Below are positions 24,915 to 29,033 of a stretch of DNA of 29,033 bases, one piece after another (the first letter of the stretch is position 1; every line of letters begins with the position of its first letter). This DNA is from RBG-13-43-22 sp040755035 (GTDB taxonomy: Bacteria > Desulfobacterota > RBG-13-43-22): NCBI GenBank assembly GCA_040755035.1, contig JBFMBU010000286.1:1-29033 (forward strand), read 5' to 3'. The notes under the pieces were generated by a model. That model ran no database searches. It was not told where the DNA came from and was given only the letters and a program-made list of their open reading frames with translations. Position numbers and translations under genes: made by a program.

Positions 24915-25943
24915 CTACTCCTTCTCCACGGGGATACCGGCCTCAATCATTTTTTCCCGGAACTCCTCCTCATATTCTTCATAGGGATGGACTTTAACCG
25001 GATAATTCCAGGGGTTGATATGCCGGACAAAACGGTTGTTATTAGCCATGATCCGGGTCGGGCTCAGGAAAACCCCTCCCAGATGAACCAGCTTGCTGAA
25101 GGGAAAATAGGCGAACAGACAGCAGACCAGGAAGAGGTGCATATAAAAAAGGACCCCGATCCCCTGAGGGAAAACGGGGTGAAAGGTGACCAGCCCCATC
25201 ATCAACTCCTTAACGCTGACCACATCCACTTTCAGCAGGTAGCGCATCAGAATGCCCGTGGTGGCGATGCCGATGATCAGAAAGAGCGGGAAATAATCGG
25301 TGGGCAGGGAAATATAACGCACCGTGGGAATATACACCCTTCTTAAGAATAAATACCCGGCCGCCGCCAGTAGGACAATGCCGCTCAAATACATGCCGGG
25401 CAGCATCAACCCGGGCAGGGGGCCGATCCCCACCTGCATAAAGGCATCCAGGTTTTCAATCATGGTCACGAAAGCAGGGATCGGTTGGGTAAAAAAGCGT
25501 AAATGCCGGATCAGGACCACCGCGAAGGAATAATGAAAGAGGATGGCTGAAAGCCAGAGCCACTTTTCCCACTCATAGGTGACCCTCGGGCCTTCACGGA
25601 ATTCCATGGTCGAATTTCGGAAAAGGGAACGGAAGAGCAGGATTTCCAGAAGCATACGGCCGAAAACCCCGGCAGCGCTGGATGGGTTTTCAATTTTACT
25701 GGGTTTGATCCAGGGAAAGGATTTCTGCTGGCCGGCGGTGGTGGGTATTCGGAAAGGGACAGCGGAAAAAGACCAAAGGAGCAGCCTCCCGACGATCCCC
25801 ACCAGAAATAGGCTCATAGCCGCATAAGGGATAATGACCCCGAAAACAACCTGCAGATCGGCCACCTGCATCGCGACAAAGGGAATAAAAACAAGAACCA
25901 GTACCGTGATGAAGGAAACGATAATGCCCAATATGAAATTCAT
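24915..25943 (-). CDS. dsrM: DsrM, membrane cytochrome b subunit
   Basis: 342 residues, NarI-like heme-b membrane subunit that partners DsrK and takes part in menaquinone chemistry. About six hydrophobic helices are seen: near 4-25, 32-58, 128-147, 190-212, 222-242 and 262-290. Candidate heme ligands are histidines in FHYSFAVVLIRHLRFF and in TFHPVFPQGIGVLFYMHLFL, plus FSKLVHLGG. The cytoplasmic C-terminal tail is charged (HPYEEYEEEFREKMIEAG). GAGGT precedes ATG 25943. It begins the tight dsrMKJO block (2-nt gap to dsrK). Upstream is a repeat-containing spacer separating it from the RsbRD-type gene. Confidence 0.95.
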   Translation of the reverse strand: MNFILGIIVSFITVLVLVFIPFVAMQVADLQVVFGVIIPYAAMSLFLVGIVGRLLLWSFSAVPFRIPTTAGQQKSFPWIKPSKIENPSSAAGVFGRMLLEILLFRSLFRNSTMEFREGPRVTYEWEKWLWLSAILFHYSFAVVLIRHLRFFTQPIPAFVTMIENLDAFMQVGIGPLPGLMLPGMYLSGIVLLAAAGYLFLRRVYIPTVRYISLPTDYFPLFLIIGIATTGILMRYLLKVDVVSVKELMMGLVTFHPVFPQGIGVLFYMHLFLVCCLFAYFPFSKLVHLGGVFLSPTRIMANNNRFVRHINPWNYPVKVHPYEEYEEEFREKMIEAGIPVEKE

Positions 25944-25966
25944 GAATTTTTACCTCACATCAAAGA

Positions 25967-26100
25967 AATTTCAGATTGCCGATTTCGGATTGCGGAATAG
26001 AAAAATCCCTTAAAAAAGGCCCCTATCCCCAAATAGGTCCTCCCAAATTTCAAAATCCGAAATTCCTGTTGGTTCCGCAACGGTCAGTCGGAAATCCGCT
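25967..26100. repeat. Facing CGGATTT-family repeats upstream of dsrM
   Basis: The left arm, TTTCAGATTGCCGATTTC followed by GGATTGCGGAAT (25969-25998), faces the right arm AAATCCGAAATTCC (26053-26066), GGTTCCGCAACGG (26071-26083) and TCGGAAATCCGCT (26088-26100). GATTTCGGATT pairs with AATCCGAAATT, and GGATTGCGGAA with TTCCGCAA. The right end runs into the stop codon of the RsbRD-type gene (26099-26101). Same family as the copies in the rRNA operon. Confidence 0.7.
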
Positions 26101-26629
26101 AATCCTGAGCTGCGTCTTCCGCCTGATCTTCCGAAAAAATTCGGGCCCTTTTCAGCAGCCGCAGGGTCCGGTTATTCAGCTCATTGGCCTTCAAATCATA
26201 AATCTTTTCCCGGCATTGCATATAGATATCGAAGGCCAGCAGGGTCAGGTCATCCAGCTTGGATTCCAGTTCCAGCAAACCTATGCCGACCCGGTTTTCC
26301 CTGATCTCCCGATCCAGTTCCTGCCGGATTACCGGTTTTAAGAGCAGGATAAACACCACGGCCTGGGAGGCGGAGATATCCTGGACGGCACGAATACGGA
26401 TGATGTTATCAAGACCGGGACGCATACTGTCCACGTCCTCGCCTCGAATCAAACCGTCCATGATGGATTCCAGTTCCTGAAACAGGATATGGCCCACCGG
26501 ATTGGCAAACCGGTTTTTTTTGGTTTTTAGGAATCTGGCGGTTTCTTCAGGGTAGGTCTTAATAACCAAATCGAACCATTTAGCACAAATGGCCGATTTT
26601 CTATTCGTTAAAATTTCCTCAAGCCCCAT
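26099..26629 (-). CDS. RsbRD N-terminal-domain protein in the dsr locus
   Basis: 176 residues, all-helical in appearance, matching my recollection of the RsbRD N-terminal domain (RsbT co-antagonist type): MGLEEILTNRKSAICAKWFD, then ANPVGHILFQELESIMDGLI and IRIRAVQDISASQAVVFILL. The STAS domain of true RsbR proteins is absent, so this is a stand-alone sensor-like domain. Such genes are often found between dsrC and dsrMKJOP in sulfate reducers, but I know of no defined role. ATG 26629 has no clear Shine-Dalgarno. It is flanked on both sides by facing repeat arms. The C terminus (DQAEDAAQD) is acidic. Confidence 0.8.
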   Translation of the reverse strand: MGLEEILTNRKSAICAKWFDLVIKTYPEETARFLKTKKNRFANPVGHILFQELESIMDGLIRGEDVDSMRPGLDNIIRIRAVQDISASQAVVFILLLKPVIRQELDREIRENRVGIGLLELESKLDDLTLLAFDIYMQCREKIYDLKANELNNRTLRLLKRARIFSEDQAEDAAQD

Positions 26630-26675
26630 AGCGGATGCAGATTAACCATGACCGGTGAAAAGGTATTATATTTCT

Positions 26676-26814
26676 GGTTTCGGATTTCGGATTTCGGAAG
26701 GAAAGAAAAAAAAGACAAACACCCGCTGCCGTTTATTCCCCTGATAAATAATAATCGAATTTTATCTGTCTTTTTAGACGTTTTTCCGAAATCCGCACTC
26801 CGAAATCTGAAATT
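26676..26814. repeat. Facing CGGATTT-family repeats between dsrC and the RsbRD-type gene
   Basis: GGTTTCGGATTTCGGATTTC then GGAAG (26676-26700) faces TTCCGAAATCCGCACTCC then GAAATCTGAAATT (26784-26814). Inside, AAAAAAGACA (around 26708-26717) can pair with TGTCTTTTT (26767-26775), extending the inverted arrangement. CCCGTCACACGTCAC (26822-26836) just beyond resembles the AACACGTAACACG repeat near 5750. Confidence 0.75.
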
Positions 26815-26852
26815 TTATTTACCCGTCACACGTCACTATTAACTTGAATTTC

Positions 26853-27170
26853 TTACACACATCCGGTCGGTTTGGGAAGTCCGGCCATCTTACAGGCCCC
26901 TTTTCCCGGTCCGGAGGGGAACAGCTCATAGATATATTTCAGTTTGAATCCGGTGACCTTGGACAGGATTCGGACCATGGGGGCGATACCGTTTTTCTTG
27001 TAGTAATCCTGAAGAATATTGATAACTTTCCAGTGTTCGTCGGTCAGTTCGCTGATCCCCTCGGACTCTTTTACATAATCGACCCATTCCCGACTCCAGG
27101 TATTGAAGTCGTCGATAAATCCATCTTCATCTACATTAAAGGTTTTCCCTTTAAATTCTACCGTTGGCAT
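26853..27170 (-). CDS. dsrC: DsrC, sulfur-carrier protein
   Basis: 105 residues. DsrC receives sulfite-derived sulfur from DsrAB as a trisulfide between its two C-terminal cysteines. The mobile arm is intact: C93 in GPGKGACKMAG and penultimate C104 in KPTGCV, the correct 11-residue spacing. The core signatures EDGFIDDFNTWSREWVDY and TDEHWKVINILQDYYKKNGI are typical. It is thus the functional DsrC type rather than a one-Cys TusE or RspA form. AGGAGG precedes ATG 27170. The 158-nt gap to dsrN contains a plausible separate promoter, fitting the usual very high expression of dsrC. Confidence 0.97.
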   Translation of the reverse strand: MPTVEFKGKTFNVDEDGFIDDFNTWSREWVDYVKESEGISELTDEHWKVINILQDYYKKNGIAPMVRILSKVTGFKLKYIYELFPSGPGKGACKMAGLPKPTGCV

Positions 27171-27240
27171 GTTTTTTCCTCCTCACAAATTTTTTCTTTG
27201 TGGCCAATAATTGACCTATTTTGTTTAAAATGTCAAGGGT
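27171..27240 (-). promoter_or_regulatory. Candidate dsrC promoter and leader
   Basis: On minus: TTGACA (27236-27231), 18 nt, AATTAT (27212-27207, weak). The region forms an imperfect inverted repeat, TTGAC-N2-ATTTT (27211-27222) facing AAAAT-GTCAA (27227-27236), which may be a regulator site. The leader has a CACAAA/TTTGTG hairpin immediately before the AGGAGG ribosome binding site. The promoter call is moderate because of the poor -10. Confidence 0.45.
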
Positions 27241-27328
27241 ATTTTGTTCTTTTTTTCCCAAATTTCTTTCTTTTAAAATCGAGGGGCCAGAACTTGAATA
27301 GCCGGAAGTTTCCATCCCCCAAAACCGG

Positions 27329-28726
27329 TTATCGTGTTGCTGAAAGCTTGTATTCCCTGGCCTTCCTGACCATGGCCGCCCCCCATTCCGCAGTGCCCAG
27401 GGCATGAAGATGGGTATAGCTGGCCAGAACATTCTTATAAACGATTCCGTCTCCAGCCCCATCCAATCCCGCCCCTTTGATCATTTTAAAAGCAGGGGTG
27501 AAGGGGGTGTCCGGCCAATTGACTACCTTGGAATAATGGAATTCATGCCCCTTGAGGCTTTTTCCAACAGGAAAGAAAGGATTTTCCCCCAAAACCTTTA
27601 ATTGGGTGTATCCATGCCCCTGGGGTCTTTTTTCCAAAACAAAGCTCAAAGGGAGGACACCGACCATGGGATAGACCTTTCCCTGATAACGTAACTCCCT
27701 TCCAAGATACATCAACCCGCCACATTCGGCATAGACAGGCAGACCTTTCTCAATCGCCTTCTTCAACGCCCGTCGAAATTTTTGGTTTTCGGTCAGCCGA
27801 AGGGCCTGGGTCTCAGGGAACCCTCCGCCGACATAGAGTCCATCCAGGGTTTGCGGGAAATTTCCGCTCAGGGCGTCCAAGTAGACCACCTGGGCCCCGG
27901 ATCTTTCCAACGACTCTATATTTTCCGGGTAGTAGAATTGGAAGGCCTGGTCCTGGATAACCCCGATAACAGGTTGAGATTTAGAAGAGATGGTTTTTTT
28001 TTGCCGGATCATTGGTTTGTAAAGGGGGGACAACTCAGGGGCCTGGCGGGCCAGATTGGAAAGTCCTTCCAGGTCCAGGTATTTTTCGGCTATTTGTCGG
28101 ACCGAACTAAGGGCCTTTTCCACCTCCGGGTGTTCCTGAAAGGGTAAGAGCCCCAGATGTCGTTCCGGAAAATTGGAGGACGGCATCCTGGGCATGGCCC
28201 CCAAAACCGGGAGACCGGTGTATCGTTGAATCGACTTGCGGATGACCTGTTCATGCCTGGCCCCGGCCAGATTGTTTAAGATGATCCCCTTAAGATCAAG
28301 ATCGGGGTCAAAACTTCGGCAACCCAGGACCATGGCCGCCGCCGTTCTCGTGGTTTTGGTGCAATCTACAATCAAGACCAAAGGACATTTCAGGGTCTTG
28401 GCCAGTTCGGCGGAACTGTAAGTCCCTTTGGGATTAATACCGTCAAAAAGCCCACGGTTTCCCTCAATCAGGGCTAAAACCCCTGCTTCACTTCGGCGCC
28501 GGAAGGATTGGAGGACCTGGGCTTTACCCATCAAAAAAGGGTCCAGATTAAAACAGGGGTGGTCGGCTGCCATGGCCAACCACCCGGCGTCTATATAATC
28601 CGGACCCTTTTTAAAAGGGACAACTCTTTGCCCACGGGCCTTCCAGGCAGCCAAAATCCCCATGGAAACTATGGTTTTGCCTGATCCCCCCCGAAGGGAG
28701 GCTATCATCAGTCGGGGGAGACCCAT
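27329..28726 (-). CDS. dsrN: DsrN/CbiA-type siroheme (cobyrinate) a,c-diamide synthase
   Basis: 465 residues. The N-terminal ATP-binding domain has a P-loop at GGSGKT (13-18) and VPFKKGPDYIDAGW. The C-terminal class I glutamine amidotransferase domain has the nucleophile C335 in YAECGGLMYLG and HEFHYSK further on. The family amidates cobyrinate in B12 synthesis (CbiA/CobB); the dsr-linked homologue DsrN is proposed to amidate siroheme for DsrAB. Its place between dsrD and dsrC, with no other cobalamin genes nearby, favours the DsrN role. ATG 28726 lies 53 nt after dsrD. Full length; nothing missing. Confidence 0.93.
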   Translation of the reverse strand: MGLPRLMIASLRGGSGKTIVSMGILAAWKARGQRVVPFKKGPDYIDAGWLAMAADHPCFNLDPFLMGKAQVLQSFRRRSEAGVLALIEGNRGLFDGINPKGTYSSAELAKTLKCPLVLIVDCTKTTRTAAAMVLGCRSFDPDLDLKGIILNNLAGARHEQVIRKSIQRYTGLPVLGAMPRMPSSNFPERHLGLLPFQEHPEVEKALSSVRQIAEKYLDLEGLSNLARQAPELSPLYKPMIRQKKTISSKSQPVIGVIQDQAFQFYYPENIESLERSGAQVVYLDALSGNFPQTLDGLYVGGGFPETQALRLTENQKFRRALKKAIEKGLPVYAECGGLMYLGRELRYQGKVYPMVGVLPLSFVLEKRPQGHGYTQLKVLGENPFFPVGKSLKGHEFHYSKVVNWPDTPFTPAFKMIKGAGLDGAGDGIVYKNVLASYTHLHALGTAEWGAAMVRKAREYKLSATR

Positions 28727-28779
28727 TGTTTTATGTTAATACTAAAAACTTTTTTTCAGGTTTAGCCCCTGATAAAGGG

Positions 28780-29019
28780 TTATTCCCCTTCCTCGGCGGC
28801 GGCCTGTTTCCCGGCCCCTTTTAAACCATACATGGTCGTACTGCCGCTGGACCAGTACTCCAACAACTCCAGTTGGACCATATTGTTGACCAACTTATTG
28901 ACCTCCCTGGGTTTCCAATCGGGAAGCATGGCGTAAAAATCCTTGAGATAAAATTTAGATTTGCCCTTTTTCTTTTCCAGTCCTTCGATAATTATTTTTT
29001 GGGCTTCGGCTGTTTCCAT
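28780..29019 (-). CDS. dsrD: DsrD, activator of dissimilatory sulfite reductase
   Basis: 79 residues with a winged-helix fold in the family. The C-terminal signature EYWSSGSTTMYGLKGAGKQA (residues 54-73) is almost invariant in sulfate reducers. DsrD has been shown to stimulate DsrAB activity and is largely restricted to organisms that run Dsr in the reductive direction. AGAGGA lies 5 nt before ATG 29019. It is the most upstream gene of the minus-strand dsr set in this window; dsrB would be expected just beyond 29033. The acidic end (AAAEEGE) is normal. Confidence 0.97.
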   Translation of the reverse strand: METAEAQKIIIEGLEKKKGKSKFYLKDFYAMLPDWKPREVNKLVNNMVQLELLEYWSSGSTTMYGLKGAGKQAAAEEGE

Positions 29020-29033
29020 TGTAATCCTCTTTT

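Overview
The window reads as a chromosomal segment of a sulfate-reducing bacterium of the Desulfobacterota (former Deltaproteobacteria). The call rests on an almost complete reductive dsr locus (dsrD, dsrN, dsrC, dsrMKJOP) on the minus strand at the right end, including DsrD, which is characteristic of sulfate/sulfite reducers. I cannot name a genus from this sequence.

Layout. (1) 1-4138: the 3' end of an rRNA operon, with 16S 3' end, tRNA-Ile(GAU), tRNA-Ala(UGC), a complete 23S, 5S and a strong intrinsic terminator. (2) 4146-6311: an accessory patch just behind the rrn operon, holding a VapBC-type and a HigBA-type toxin-antitoxin module, the C-terminal stump of an ATPase gene, and a 38-bp fragment copied from the 5' end of the 5S gene. 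(3) 6261-6442, minus: an initiator tRNA-fMet with its own sigma70-type promoter and terminator. (4) 6675-9206, plus: an acyl-CoA carboxylase carboxyltransferase, an unrecognised 147-aa protein and a SemiSWEET/PQ-loop membrane protein; then a RidA-family gene on minus. (5) 9621-10225: a non-coding stretch dominated by a 307-bp element bounded by a perfect 34-bp inverted repeat and packed with hairpins. (6) 10226-15287: an acyl-CoA synthetase on plus, a PdxA-family dehydrogenase plus a D-2-hydroxyacid dehydrogenase on minus, then an Smr-domain gene and a small Cys-rich DUF3795-like gene on plus. (7) 20513-15432, minus: a four-PAS HD-GYP protein, archease, the RNA ligase RtcB and a methyltransferase. 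(8) 29019-20824, minus: dsrD, dsrN, dsrC, an RsbRD-N-domain protein and dsrMKJOP, closed by an intrinsic terminator at 20757-20798.

The main discovery candidate is rtcB (17695-16247). Its frame is interrupted once, by a TGA exactly where the family carries the invariant metal-binding cysteine of the active site. The frame then runs open to the normal C terminus, and a hairpin with bacterial SECIS geometry starts within 14 nt of the TGA. I interpret this as a selenocysteine-containing RtcB, next to its activator archease.

At the system level, DsrC takes sulfur from DsrAB (dsrAB should lie just beyond the right edge) and DsrMKJOP recycles DsrC trisulfide using membrane electrons. DsrD should stimulate DsrAB, and DsrN should make the siroheme amide cofactor. 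A family of short, G+C-containing heptad-like repeats (CGGATTT/CGGATTG units facing each other) sits between tRNA-Ile and tRNA-Ala, in front of the 5S gene, and on both sides of the RsbRD-type gene in the dsr locus.
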